NCBI GenBank assembly: GCA_964542165.1
Contig: CAZITQ010000018.1
Span: 1 to 64,000, forward strand
DNA: 64,000 nt
Origin: CAYTBN01 sp964542165
GTDB taxonomy: Bacteria; Myxococcota_A; UBA796; UBA9615; CAYRNR01
Direction: 5' to 3'
In this document: positions 1 to 7,566 of the stretch, piece after piece
How the letters are laid out: every line of letters starts with the position of its first letter
Position numbering within the stretch: position 1 is the stretch's first letter
Notes under the pieces: model-generated
What the model was told of the DNA's origin: nothing
What the model saw: only the letters and a program-made list of their open reading frames with translations
The model's database searches: none
Translations under genes and position numbers: made by a program

Positions 1-643
1 AGAAGTTCATGCGCATAAGAGCGGGACTGCTGCAAGTGATCGTGCGCGGTGACAGAAAGGCATCCGCGAGTCCGACCGAGTAGTCATTGGCCTTGTCGAT
101 AAGGAGGACAGCCTGTTTCAGGCCCTTCTCATCGAGAGCGAACCGAGCGAGGGCTTCCCCCTGGAATGGATCGATGAAGCAGACGCGGGACATGTAGTCG
201 CCCGCCTTCGTGACCTGGGCGTTCGTCGCCGTCGGTGTCATAGCTGGAACGCCCAACTGCTGGATGAGCTTGCCCGCTCGAAGGGAACTCGGGCTGGTTG
301 AGGGCCCCACGATTGCGTCTACCCGGTCGACCTGGGCCACCTGCTCGATAAGCTTGGCCGCCTCGGTCGGCTCGGTCTTGGTATCGTACTTCATTATCGC
401 GATGCGGATGTCGCCGATGGCGTTGATGTCGTCGACGGCCATCTCAAGCCCTTTCAAGCTCTCGCCGCCCATTGTTCCCGCTGGTCCGGTGAGGGCTAGT
501 ACGACTCCAAGGTTCAGCGCCTTGGAGGCCTCGTCGGGCTCCGACACTGTCTTCGACACGGGCGCTACGCTCTCTCCCGAGCAGGAGGCCATGAAAGCTC
601 CAGTAATGAACGCGAGCAGACCACTTGTTATCCGGCTGAACAT
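1..643 (-). CDS. ABC transporter substrate-binding lipoprotein, LivJ type (3' end cut by window)
   Basis: My reverse-strand translation from the ATG at 643 gives a lipoprotein signal peptide ending in FMASC (Cys21), then a periplasmic-binding-protein type 1 fold. It contains LGVVLALTGPAGTMGGESLKG, typical of the branched-chain amino acid (LivJ, Peripla_BP_6) family, and later VDAIVGPSTSPSS and VPAMTPTATNAQVTKAG. These proteins capture amino acids, amides or similar ligands outside the inner membrane and deliver them to an ABC permease. No permease or ATPase gene is visible, so the substrate is unknown. AGGAG lies 7 nt before the ATG. The frame stays open to base 1, but its last ~18 residues (after GLADAF) do not look like the family and another frame fits about as well, so a frameshift near base 50 is possible. 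Only about half of a usual ~380-residue protein is present. Confidence 0.8.
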   Translation of the reverse strand, partial: MFSRITSGLLAFITGAFMASCSGESVAPVSKTVSEPDEASKALNLGVVLALTGPAGTMGGESLKGLEMAVDDINAIGDIRIAIMKYDTKTEPTEAAKLIEQVAQVDRVDAIVGPSTSPSSLRAGKLIQQLGVPAMTPTATNAQVTKAGDYMSRVCFIDPFQGEALARFALDEKGLKQAVLLIDKANDYSVGLADAFLSPRTITCSSPALMRMNF

Positions 644-959
644 GACGCACTCCTGGTATGGCCTTTGGTGTAGCAAGATGCGATCCATGGGACCGGCGGA
701 TGCCCAGCTGAGCTACGCTCGGGCTTGTCAGGCTGAGTCAGGTGGGCGCTCTCAACCTCCAGATCCACGAATCCCTGATCAGAATCGTGATCCCTTGGCC
801 ATGGAGCCTCACGGCATCCGCTCTTGCTCCGGGTAGCGATACTGACGCGTGGGCAGCCTCCACGTAGTCCAGATTCCAGATCCGGGATCCGGGATCCCGG
901 ATCGGGGGGGGGCTGGATTCGGGGCGCCTTCCGAGGTCAATGTACGGTCCTATCCCGAG
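644..959. other. Intergenic region with no supported gene
   Basis: About 316 bases lie between the cysteine desulfurase stop and the substrate-binding protein start. I see no convincing reading frame. The stretch holds a short GATCCGGG-type tandem repeat (listed separately) and, on the minus strand near 705-725, a sequence like a tRNA D-arm that does not continue into a tRNA. A promoter for the binding-protein gene may lie here, but no clear -35/-10 pair was recognised. Confidence 0.5.
871..912. repeat. Short GATCCGGG/GATCCCGG tandem repeat
   Basis: Three to four units related to GATCCGGG run head to tail, one inverted (GATCCCGG), and end in a run of nine Gs. The stretch is self-complementary and could form a hairpin about 50 bases beyond the iscS stop on the minus strand. 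It could act as a transcription end or simply be simple-sequence DNA. No T-tract follows. Confidence 0.55.
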
Positions 960-2195
960 TCAGTGCCCAACCTGTTTGAGAGACCTGGGATCGATGCCTT
1001 GCTTGGTCATCTCGTACAAGGGGCTCAACTCGCGCAGCCGTCGAACGGCCCGTACCACTCGTGCCATGGCGTAGTCAATCTCCTCTTCCGTGTTGAAGCG
1101 CCCAACGCCGAAGCGAACCGATGATCGGGCAAGCTCGGTGTCGTCGCCAAGCGCCATGAGCACGTGGCTCGGCTCTATGCTGGTCGAGGTGCAGGCTGAG
1201 CCTGCGGAGCAGGCGATCTCGGGAAGATCCATCATCAGAGTCTCACCATCGACGTACGCGAAGTGTACATTCAGGTTGTTGGGGAGGCGGTGCGCCCACG
1301 ATCCGTTGACGTGGACATCATCCAGTCGGGATCGGATACCGTCCCAAAGGCGGTCTCGCAGCGTACGCACGCGTTCGACATCCCCTTCTGCAAGGTCCCT
1401 CCCGGCCAACTCGGCTGCCTTGCCAAAACCGACGACCTGGTGCACCGGAATTGTGCCTGACCGCATGCCGCGTTCGTGGCCTCCACCGTCGATGAGCGGC
1501 TGGATGTGTACGGTCGGCCGGCCTTGCCGAACGTAGAGGGCGCCGATACCCTTCGGGCCGTACATCTTGTGGGCGGAGATGCTTGCCAGGTCGATGTTCA
1601 TCGCCTTGACGTCGAGCGGAAGGCGCCCCAGACCTTGCACGGCGTCGGTGTGAAAAACAACGCCCTTTTCGTGGCAGATCGCCCCGATCTCTTCTATGTC
1701 CTGCACCACTCCGATTTCGTTGTTCGCCCATATTATGGATACCAAGGTCGTGTCTGTCCGGATCGCCTTGTGGATGGCTTCGGGATCAACGCGACCCTCG
1801 CGGTCTACGCCCACCCTGGTCACCTCCCATCCATCATTCTCAAGTGCGGCACAGCAGCCGAGGACGGCCATGTGCTCGATCGTGGTTGTGACGATATGGC
1901 GCCCCCTGCGGGCGTGATGCCAGGCAGCCCCCTTCACGGCCATGTTGTCCGCTTCGGTGGCCCCTGACGTGAACACGATCTCCTCGGGAGAGGCGCCGAT
2001 CAGATCCGCGACCTGCTCCCGCGCGATTTCGGTCGCATCCATCGCCTCCCTGCCGAACACGTGGTCCGTGCTTGCGGCGTTGCCGAACCGCTCTGTAAGA
2101 TATGGAACCATGACCTCTGCGACACGAGGGTCACATGGCGTGGTGGCGTGGTTGTCCAGGTAGATAGGCGTTTTCACGAATTCTGGTGTTCTCAC
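960..2195 (-). CDS. iscS: Cysteine desulfurase (IscS/NifS family)
   Basis: This PLP enzyme of about 411 residues removes sulfur from L-cysteine and passes it as persulfide to Fe-S cluster assembly and tRNA thiolation. Visible family features are YLDNHATTP near residue 12, TSGATEADN near 76, the PLP-binding Lys210 in SAHKMYGPKG, and the catalytic Cys335 in SAGSACTSTSIEPSHVL. Length and the SACTS..EPSHVL loop match the IscS (group I) type rather than SufS. The listed start is a GTG without a clear ribosome site; an in-frame GTG six codons later (before KTPIYLDN) is equally possible. No iscR, iscU or iscA is seen next to it, so it is not in a standard isc operon. The upstream 440 bases have no clear gene. 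Confidence 0.93.
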   Translation of the reverse strand: MRTPEFVKTPIYLDNHATTPCDPRVAEVMVPYLTERFGNAASTDHVFGREAMDATEIAREQVADLIGASPEEIVFTSGATEADNMAVKGAAWHHARRGRHIVTTTIEHMAVLGCCAALENDGWEVTRVGVDREGRVDPEAIHKAIRTDTTLVSIIWANNEIGVVQDIEEIGAICHEKGVVFHTDAVQGLGRLPLDVKAMNIDLASISAHKMYGPKGIGALYVRQGRPTVHIQPLIDGGGHERGMRSGTIPVHQVVGFGKAAELAGRDLAEGDVERVRTLRDRLWDGIRSRLDDVHVNGSWAHRLPNNLNVHFAYVDGETLMMDLPEIACSAGSACTSTSIEPSHVLMALGDDTELARSSVRFGVGRFNTEEEIDYAMARVVRAVRRLRELSPLYEMTKQGIDPRSLKQVGH

Positions 2196-2634
2196 GTTCG
2201 AGTCCAGTTTGTTCTGTTTTCGGTTCTACGGCGCTCGTGCTCATACTGGACTCATGGGCAAGTACTGTGCCAGAGAATGAGGTGCACGCTTTGTCTGACG
2301 CAAGAGGGGCCCCGTTGTCCAGGTGCCTTCCAGTAGGCAGCACGAACCGCTTGACCGGTCTGGTGGGAGGCTTGGTCGGAGGTCGAAGGCTGGGCCGATT
2401 GAGGCATCCGAGCGCAAATATTCCTTTGTGGTTGTGGGTCTCGATGGGGATGGGCTTGTGGGTCTCTCCGGGGATAAAGACAACGGCGGCGCGTCGGCCT
2501 GCGAGGCATAGCTCCTCGGAGGTCCGTGCCTCGATGAACGGCGAACAAGGGAGGACGAGGAGGCGCCGAGGCCTTTCGAATTCGTCAACGCACCCATCGA
2601 GCTGGCCATGGATGCGGGTTGCTCCCACCACCAC
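2196..2634. other. Intergenic region with no supported gene
   Basis: About 440 bases separate the iscS start from the serS stop. Frames are open on both strands, but none shows a family motif, sensible composition or a ribosome site, so I annotate none. Base composition to the left of here looks lower in GC and codon use looser than to the right. This is therefore also a candidate place for a change of sequence origin, though no N run or homopolymer marks a join. Confidence 0.45.
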
Positions 2635-3888
2635 TCAACACCCCCTGGGATCCAGCACCCTCTGCCCGCCCAGGTACGCCCTCAGCACCTCAGGCACCTC
2701 GACCAGCCCATCCGCGCGTTGGAAGTTCTCGAGCACGGCCACCAGGGTCCGACCCACGGCCAGACCGGAGCCATTCAGCGTGTGCACGAAGGCGGGTCGG
2801 CCGCCGGGCACAGCCACGCGCAGGTTCATGCGGCGCGCCTGGAAGTCCTCGCAGTTGCTGCAGGAGCTGATCTCCCGGTAGCACTGCTGGCTGGGCAGCC
2901 ACACCTCAACGTCGTAGGTCTTGGCGGCCGAAAAACCGAGGTCACCGGTGCAGAGCGCCATCCGTCGATGCGGCAGACCCAGGCCCCGGAGGATCGACTC
3001 GGCGTCGTCCGTCAGCTCCTCCAGCGCCTCGTAGCTGGCCTGGGGCTGGGTGAGGCGGACCAGCTCCACCTTCTCGAACTGGTGCACCCGGACGATGCCG
3101 CGCACATCGCGTCCATAGGATCCGGCCTCGCGCCGGAAGCAGGGCGTGTAGGCCGTCAGCTTCAGGGGGAGCGAGTCTGCGGGCAGCACCTCGCCTGCGT
3201 GGAGGTTGGTGAGGGGCACCTCGGCGGTGGGCACCAGACCCAGTTCCTCCCCGATCCAGTAGAGGTCGTCGTGGAACTTGGGCAGCTGGCCCGTACCGAA
3301 GAAGGCGGGGGGACGGACGACGAAGGGGACCGCCAGCTCCCGGTAGCCTTTGGTCCGGTGGGTATCCAGCATGAAGTTGATCAGCGCACGGTTCAGGCGC
3401 GCCACGTCGCCGCATAGCACAGGGAAGCCGTGTCCGGAGAGCCGGGCGCCGCGCTCCAGGTCCAGGCCTCCTCCTCCGGCAAGGGACACGTGATCCCGGG
3501 GCCCGAATCCGAACAGCGTAGGCGCGCCCCAGCGGCGGACCAGGACATTGTCTTCGGAGCTGCGACCTCGAGGGACGGTCTGGTGGGGCTCGTTGGGGAT
3601 CGTGGCGACCAGGTCGTGGAGGGTGCTCTCGAGAGCCGCGCGTTCGTTCTTGGTGCGTAGCGCGCGCGCGCGTAGCGCTCGCATGGCCTCGATCTCTTCT
3701 GCAGGTGGGCGCCCCCTGCTGCGGGCGCGGCTCTTGCGGTCTCGGTTGAGCGCCTGCTCGGCGCGGATGAGCTCGCGCCGCTTCTGCAGCAGCTCGTCCG
3801 CGCCGTCCAGGCTCAGCGGGCTGTTGCGTGCGGCGAGCGCCGTGCGGATCCTCTCAGGCTGGTGCTCTAGGGTCTGGATGTTCCACAT
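2635..3888 (-). CDS. serS: Seryl-tRNA synthetase
   Basis: The protein (417 residues) activates L-serine and charges tRNA-Ser and tRNA-Sec in the cytoplasm. The N-terminal third is the long helical tRNA-binding arm. The class II catalytic core follows, with TAEVPLTNLHAGE (serine pocket), motif 2 as FRREAGSYGRDVRGIVRVHQ, and motif 3 as NGSGLAVGRTLVAVLEN. Length is normal for the family (about 420-430). The ATG at 3888 is preferred over longer frames because the protein then starts MWNIQ, close to other SerRS N termini, and GGAGA precedes it by 8 nt. Its ATG follows the stop of the upstream sdaAA gene after a single base, so translation is probably coupled. The context puts charging of serine beside its breakdown. 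Confidence 0.95.
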   Translation of the reverse strand: MWNIQTLEHQPERIRTALAARNSPLSLDGADELLQKRRELIRAEQALNRDRKSRARSRGRPPAEEIEAMRALRARALRTKNERAALESTLHDLVATIPNEPHQTVPRGRSSEDNVLVRRWGAPTLFGFGPRDHVSLAGGGGLDLERGARLSGHGFPVLCGDVARLNRALINFMLDTHRTKGYRELAVPFVVRPPAFFGTGQLPKFHDDLYWIGEELGLVPTAEVPLTNLHAGEVLPADSLPLKLTAYTPCFRREAGSYGRDVRGIVRVHQFEKVELVRLTQPQASYEALEELTDDAESILRGLGLPHRRMALCTGDLGFSAAKTYDVEVWLPSQQCYREISSCSNCEDFQARRMNLRVAVPGGRPAFVHTLNGSGLAVGRTLVAVLENFQRADGLVEVPEVLRAYLGGQRVLDPRGC

Positions 3889-3889
3889 G

Positions 3890-4867
3890 TCATTCTCTCC
3901 CGGTATCCGTGGTTCGGCCGCAGCCGCGGCAGAGCTGGCAGGCCAGGGACTGGGCCTGCTGGGTCCAGTGGCCGTCCTCCCGCTCACGCAGGCTGGGGTC
4001 GAGGAGCGCGCCGACGCTGAAGACGGCGCGAAGGGCGTAGTCGGCGTCGTAGGGTGGGTTCTCTCCAGCTCGTGACAGGCACAGGGCGGCCTCGGCCGAG
4101 ACGATGGCATCGACGGCGGCGAACCCGTTGCGGGGCACGCAGGGCCACTCCACGAGGCCCTGGGAGGGGGAACACTCGCTGCCGATCCAGCTCGCCATGG
4201 CCAGGGAGGCGGCGGCATCGATCTCGCGCCAGGATCCCCCGAGCAGCCACGCCACGGCTGCGGCGGCCATGCCGCTGGCGACACCGATCTCTGCGCCGCA
4301 GCCGGCCTGCGCACCGCTCACGGGGCCGGTATGGAACGCCACGTAGCCCAGCAGGCTCGCGACGAGGAGCGCCTGCACCAGGCGTTCCGGCGGAGCATCC
4401 AGCGCCTCCGCCGCCGTGAGCAGGGCCGAGGGCAGCGTGCCAGCCGCCCCTCCGGTGGGTGCGGCGGCCACCAGACCCATTCCGGCGTTGTACTCCTGCA
4501 CGGCGATGCCGCGCATGAAGGCGGCCCAGACCACGGGACCGCAGATGGGATCGCGGTGGCTGGCCAGCAGGCGTGCCCAGCGCCCGCTAAGGAGCTGCAG
4601 GTCGTGTTGGGACTCAGAGCCCTTCTTGATGGAGGGCAGCATGATGTCGGCCAGCTTGTGCCAGCCTCGCTTCCAGATGACGTCGGGCGTCTCTCCGTGC
4701 TGGGCGGCTTCGAGCAGCAGCGCCAGGTCGGGGGGGGCGAGCTGGTAGTCCTCCCCGAGCTCGGTCAGGCCGTGCCAGGAGGTGGGCCAGAGGTCCGTCG
4801 CGGCATGGATGGCGTCCGTAGTGCCGGCGTTCTCGAGGGATGGGCGTGTAGGACAGTGGGAGAGCAT
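3890..4867 (-). CDS. sdaAA: L-serine dehydratase (ammonia-lyase), iron-sulfur type, alpha subunit
   Basis: The alpha subunit (325 residues) of the two-subunit [4Fe-4S] L-serine deaminase converts serine to pyruvate and ammonia. The three cluster-binding cysteines of the family can be seen: Cys in QAGCGAEIGVASG, Cys in GSECSPSQG and Cys in LVEWPCVPRNG, with EYNAGMGLVAAAPTGGAAG as the conserved glycine-rich stretch. The ATG at 4867 (MLSHCPTRPS) begins 11 bases after the beta-subunit stop. A longer frame to 5035 overlaps the beta gene and is rejected. Together with sdaAB it forms the Firmicutes/deltaproteobacteria-style split enzyme, whereas E. coli SdaA is one chain. Downstream serS starts one base after its stop. 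Confidence 0.92.
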   Translation of the reverse strand: MLSHCPTRPSLENAGTTDAIHAATDLWPTSWHGLTELGEDYQLAPPDLALLLEAAQHGETPDVIWKRGWHKLADIMLPSIKKGSESQHDLQLLSGRWARLLASHRDPICGPVVWAAFMRGIAVQEYNAGMGLVAAAPTGGAAGTLPSALLTAAEALDAPPERLVQALLVASLLGYVAFHTGPVSGAQAGCGAEIGVASGMAAAAVAWLLGGSWREIDAAASLAMASWIGSECSPSQGLVEWPCVPRNGFAAVDAIVSAEAALCLSRAGENPPYDADYALRAVFSVGALLDPSLREREDGHWTQQAQSLACQLCRGCGRTTDTGRE

Positions 4868-4878
4868 CACGACACCCC

Positions 4879-5358
4879 CTAGGCGGCCTTGGAGATGGGC
4901 TCGATGTGGACGAGCCTGCGGACGAAGTTGCCCCCACCGATGGAGTCGGCCGCGAGGGTCATGGCTTCGCTCGCGGACCAGGCGGTGATCACAAGGGCGT
5001 TGTCGTGGCGGCTGTCGTCCATCATGGGCAGCCACTCGATGGCCAGGCCCCGCTCGCGAGCGATAGCCAGGGCCTGCGGCGTGCGCGGGTCGGTGGGCGC
5101 CAAGCCCAGCAAGCCAGCGGCGACGGCGATGTTGGTGCGATGTCCGATGAAGGTGGTGGCGAAGGAGTTGAACAGCTCGACGCGGGCCTCGAGGATGTCA
5201 GCATCCAGCAGGCGCCGGACGATGGCTGCCACGATCTGGGGACCCATCGTGTGGGAGCTGGACGGTCCGTGGCCATCAGGACCCACGACGTCGCCCAGCA
5301 GGGAGTAGATCTGCCTTGACGGCGCGCTCGGAGAAGAAGGGAGGGGGGAGGTTTCCAC
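4879..5358 (-). CDS. sdaAB: L-serine dehydratase, iron-sulfur type, beta subunit
   Basis: This 159-residue protein is the beta domain of the iron-sulfur L-serine dehydratase. The signature is IYSLLGDVVGPDGHGPSSSHT near the N terminus, matching the family's GPSSSHT motif that contributes to the serine site and domain contact. The C-terminal part (NFVRRLVHIEP) is the usual end of the family's beta domain; no ACT domain is attached. I chose the GTG at 5358 because AAGGAG lies 5 nt upstream; the ATG 23 codons earlier gives an N terminus unlike the family. It is the first gene of the leftward sdaAB-sdaAA-serS unit. It diverges from the tad locus, whose first gene starts about 185 bases away, so the space between probably holds both promoters. 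Confidence 0.88.
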   Translation of the reverse strand: METSPLPSSPSAPSRQIYSLLGDVVGPDGHGPSSSHTMGPQIVAAIVRRLLDADILEARVELFNSFATTFIGHRTNIAVAAGLLGLAPTDPRTPQALAIARERGLAIEWLPMMDDSRHDNALVITAWSASEAMTLAADSIGGGNFVRRLVHIEPISKAA

Positions 5359-5543
5359 GGTCACTCCTTGGGTTGTTGGGTTGAGCCTCGCGGGCTCGGC
5401 CCCTCTTACGGAGTGGCCTCGCCGCAACCCCCATCCGGGGAGGGCTCATCTTTTTTGGGAAACTCCGGCGGTCAGGAAGTTGGCATCGCGAGCCCACTCC
5501 TGGTCTCACGGGCCTTCATGCCCATTCTTTGCTCACCCGAACC

Positions 5544-5771
5544 ATGGAGAGTCTCGTGAAAGAGATCATCCTGCGACACCGCGCAGCGCGAATGCTGTTG
5601 GGCCGTCGCCGTAATGGACAGTCTGTGGTGGAGACCCTGATCACGGTCGCCGTGATCGCTGTCGGGGCCTTCGCCATTCTCGGGCTGCTCTTCGGCGAGA
5701 CCGGCACCATGAAACAGCTCTTCGAGCAGCTTGTGGACACGGTGTTGGACATCACGGTCGACATCTTCTAG
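5544..5771 (+). CDS. Flp-type major pilin candidate
   Basis: A 75-residue protein has one membrane segment (VVETLITVAVIAVGAFAILGLLF) behind a basic leader ending RRRNGQSVVE. The G-x4-E arrangement (Gly then Glu six positions on) fits the class III prepilin site cut by Tad/Flp peptidases, and size and position at the head of a tad operon fit the pilus subunit. After cleavage about 45 residues would remain. The ATG at 5544 has no good ribosome site; an in-frame GTG at 5556 is preceded by GGAGAG and may be the true start. The main alternative is a TadE-like minor pilin. Confidence 0.7.
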   Translation: MESLVKEIILRHRAARMLLGRRRNGQSVVETLITVAVIAVGAFAILGLLFGETGTMKQLFEQLVDTVLDITVDIF

Positions 5772-5864
5772 CAGACGCGGTCGCCGACAATCGCGTTCTC
5801 CAAAGGGCGGCCGTCTCGCTGTCGCGGGACGGCTGCCCACTCCGGTGGGGAGGTGCTCTTGTTC

Positions 5865-6032
5865 GTGAGTTGCCATCGTTGCATGGATCGTCGAGCCAGC
5901 ACAACGGCCGAGATCCTGGTGTGCATCGGGCTGGCGGGAGTGTTGTTCTTCGTGGTCGGGCAGGATCTGCTGCAGGGTTGGCGCGTCTTCGCGACCTACG
6001 CTGCCGGCGTGCTGAGCCAGGGGCTGCCATGA
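5865..6032 (+). CDS. Very small pilin-like single-pass protein
   Basis: A 55-residue frame (49 residues if the ATG at 5883 is used) encodes a leader with DRRASTTAEILVC followed by one hydrophobic helix (IGLAGVLFFVV) and a short tail. The residues TTAE before the helix copy the pattern of the neighbouring pilin-like proteins (QSVVE, VTAE), so it may be a second small prepilin or a TadE/F-like minor subunit. GGGGAGG at 5847-5853 supports the GTG at 5865 or the in-frame TTG at 5859. Its TGA overlaps the ATG of the next gene (ATGA), which argues strongly that it is translated. It is short enough for gene callers to miss. Confidence 0.7.
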   Translation: MSCHRCMDRRASTTAEILVCIGLAGVLFFVVGQDLLQGWRVFATYAAGVLSQGLP

Positions 6033-6550
6033 TGCGTCTGCGGCGAGGGGGCAGCGTCACAGCGGAGACGCTGATCCTGATCCCCATCACAGCGGTGAGC
6101 ATCATCGCCTGCCTGGCGGTGGTGCAGTACGGTCTTCATTGGCTGGCTGCCCGCGCGGCCGCGCAGGCGGGCGCTCGCTCCGCTGCCGTCTGGCTGGGGG
6201 AGGATTCGCCCAACCACGAGATCGAGGATCGGTCCCAGCGCGCTGCGGCCGGTCAACTGGCTCTCCTCCTGTCGGCGGCCAGCGTCGCCGAAGAACCCGC
6301 GCGCGTCCCCGAGGGCAGTCGCTTGCGAGAGACATGGATCCATAGGAGAGAAACGGTGCGCTTCGAATACCGACTCGAAGGAGTGCGGTCAGGTCATCCC
6401 ACGGGGGCCTTTCCAACCCGGGATGACCAGTTCGTATTGGCGGAGGTCACGCTCACCTCCATCGAAGACCTGCTCCCGTCGATCATCGGCTTGCGAGAGA
6501 ACACCAGCGCCGAGGGTCTGGCGGTCATCCCCGTGGGGAGCTTGCGATGA
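6029..6550 (+). CDS. TadE-like pilus assembly protein
   Basis: The 173-residue protein begins with MMRLRRGGSVTAETLILIPI, a prepilin-like leader and membrane helix as in TadE/TadF pseudopilins. A helical and then beta-rich periplasmic part follows (AAAQAGARSAAVWLGED and on). TadE-like proteins are processed by the prepilin peptidase and are needed for assembly of Flp pili. Its start overlaps the stop of the small gene upstream, and its own stop overlaps the ATG of the next gene, so the three are translationally coupled. The C-terminal 100 residues match no family I can name. Confidence 0.75.
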   Translation: MMRLRRGGSVTAETLILIPITAVSIIACLAVVQYGLHWLAARAAAQAGARSAAVWLGEDSPNHEIEDRSQRAAAGQLALLLSAASVAEEPARVPEGSRLRETWIHRRETVRFEYRLEGVRSGHPTGAFPTRDDQFVLAEVTLTSIEDLLPSIIGLRENTSAEGLAVIPVGSLR

Positions 6551-7524
6551 AGGCCGCCCATCGCGGACACGGGACGGTGGCGCTCCTGGTGCTGTTGGTC
6601 CCCATCACCTTGAGCATGCTGATGCTGGTATGGGTGGTGCTCCGACTGAGCGAGGATCGACGCTCGCAGCAGGCCGCAGACGCCGCGGTCATGGCCGGCG
6701 CCCAGGTCGTGGCCACCAGGGCCAATGGGATAGCCGCTCTCAACGAAGCGGCCGCGGAGAGCATGGCCTACGCGGCATTGGCCCAGGCCGTCTGCCCCGC
6801 CTGGCGATTCGGCAACGAACTCGAGGAACAGCCCCCGGATCTCTCCCGCGCGCTCGCTGCCGCGGGCCAGGTCTGCGGAGAGGAGGAGAGCGGTCCTGCC
6901 ATCTCCGACCGATATCTCGCTGCCGCCTGCCGGGTGCTGTCGCAGGCGATGGAGCTGTACGAGGATCTGGACTCGGATGCGGCCGAGTCGGCTCGCATGG
7001 CTGCAGAGGCCTTGGGCGCCGAGCAGGTCGGGCTGGCACCGGAGGAGTCCCTCCTACGGGCCGAGATCAAGGGGGCGGATGCGCTCTGCGAACGCGCTGG
7101 CGACCACCTGTCGAGCCTGCTGTCCGCCACGGATCTGGCCGCGGCCTCGAGCTCGACGGAGGGGCGGCAGGTGTACGCCGTCCTTCGCAGTTCGGCCTGG
7201 TCGGCCCTGAGCTCGGCCTGCGCCGGGGGAGGCTGCTTGGGCAGGGAGGGCGTGGCGGACTTCTCTGAGTGCGAAGAGACCCGTATCCTGGCCTGGGTCG
7301 AGACCCCAATTGTCTTGCCGGGATTCGTCGGGCTGGATGCGCCCTCAGGATCGCTGGCTGGGGTGTCGGTGGCTGGCGGCATCGCGCAGAACAAGCGCGG
7401 GGCGGGCATCTTCTCCAGGGCCTGGTACGCGCGGATCAGCCCGGTCCAGCGCTCGAACGCGGCCGTCCCCGCTGGTTCGCGGGGGAGTTGTCCCGAGCTG
7501 CACTGGGAGTTGCTCGAGCACTGA
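6547..7524 (+). CDS. TadG-like protein with Tad N-terminal segment
   Basis: This 325-residue protein starts GHGTVALLVLLVPITLSML and continues to SQQAADAAVMAGAQ, the pattern of TadG/RcpF-type proteins (membrane helix followed by QNAADAAALAGA). These are anchored in the inner membrane with a large periplasmic part and help pilus assembly. The remaining 260 residues are Ala- and Glu-rich helices with several cysteines (CPAW, QVCGEEE, AACRV, CAGGGCLG), which could form disulfides outside the cytoplasm. No von Willebrand A domain is obvious, unlike longer TadG proteins. It overlaps the TadE-like gene by four bases; the fusion ATPase begins 42 bases after its stop. Confidence 0.72.
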   Translation: MKAAHRGHGTVALLVLLVPITLSMLMLVWVVLRLSEDRRSQQAADAAVMAGAQVVATRANGIAALNEAAAESMAYAALAQAVCPAWRFGNELEEQPPDLSRALAAAGQVCGEEESGPAISDRYLAAACRVLSQAMELYEDLDSDAAESARMAAEALGAEQVGLAPEESLLRAEIKGADALCERAGDHLSSLLSATDLAAASSSTEGRQVYAVLRSSAWSALSSACAGGGCLGREGVADFSECEETRILAWVETPIVLPGFVGLDAPSGSLAGVSVAGGIAQNKRGAGIFSRAWYARISPVQRSNAAVPAGSRGSCPELHWELLEH

Positions 7525-7566
7525 ATGGCCCTAGGCTGCCCCGAAGTGAAAAGAGGAGGATTCAGG

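Noticed and set aside
700..730. tRNA D-arm-like sequence on the minus strand (GTAGCTCAGCTGGGC)
   Set aside because: No anticodon arm, T-arm or acceptor stem follows at the right spacing.
2196..2634. Open frames of 100-230 codons on both strands
   Set aside because: Composition looks random (Ser/Pro/Arg rich), they overlap iscS or serS, and no domain or ribosome site supports them.
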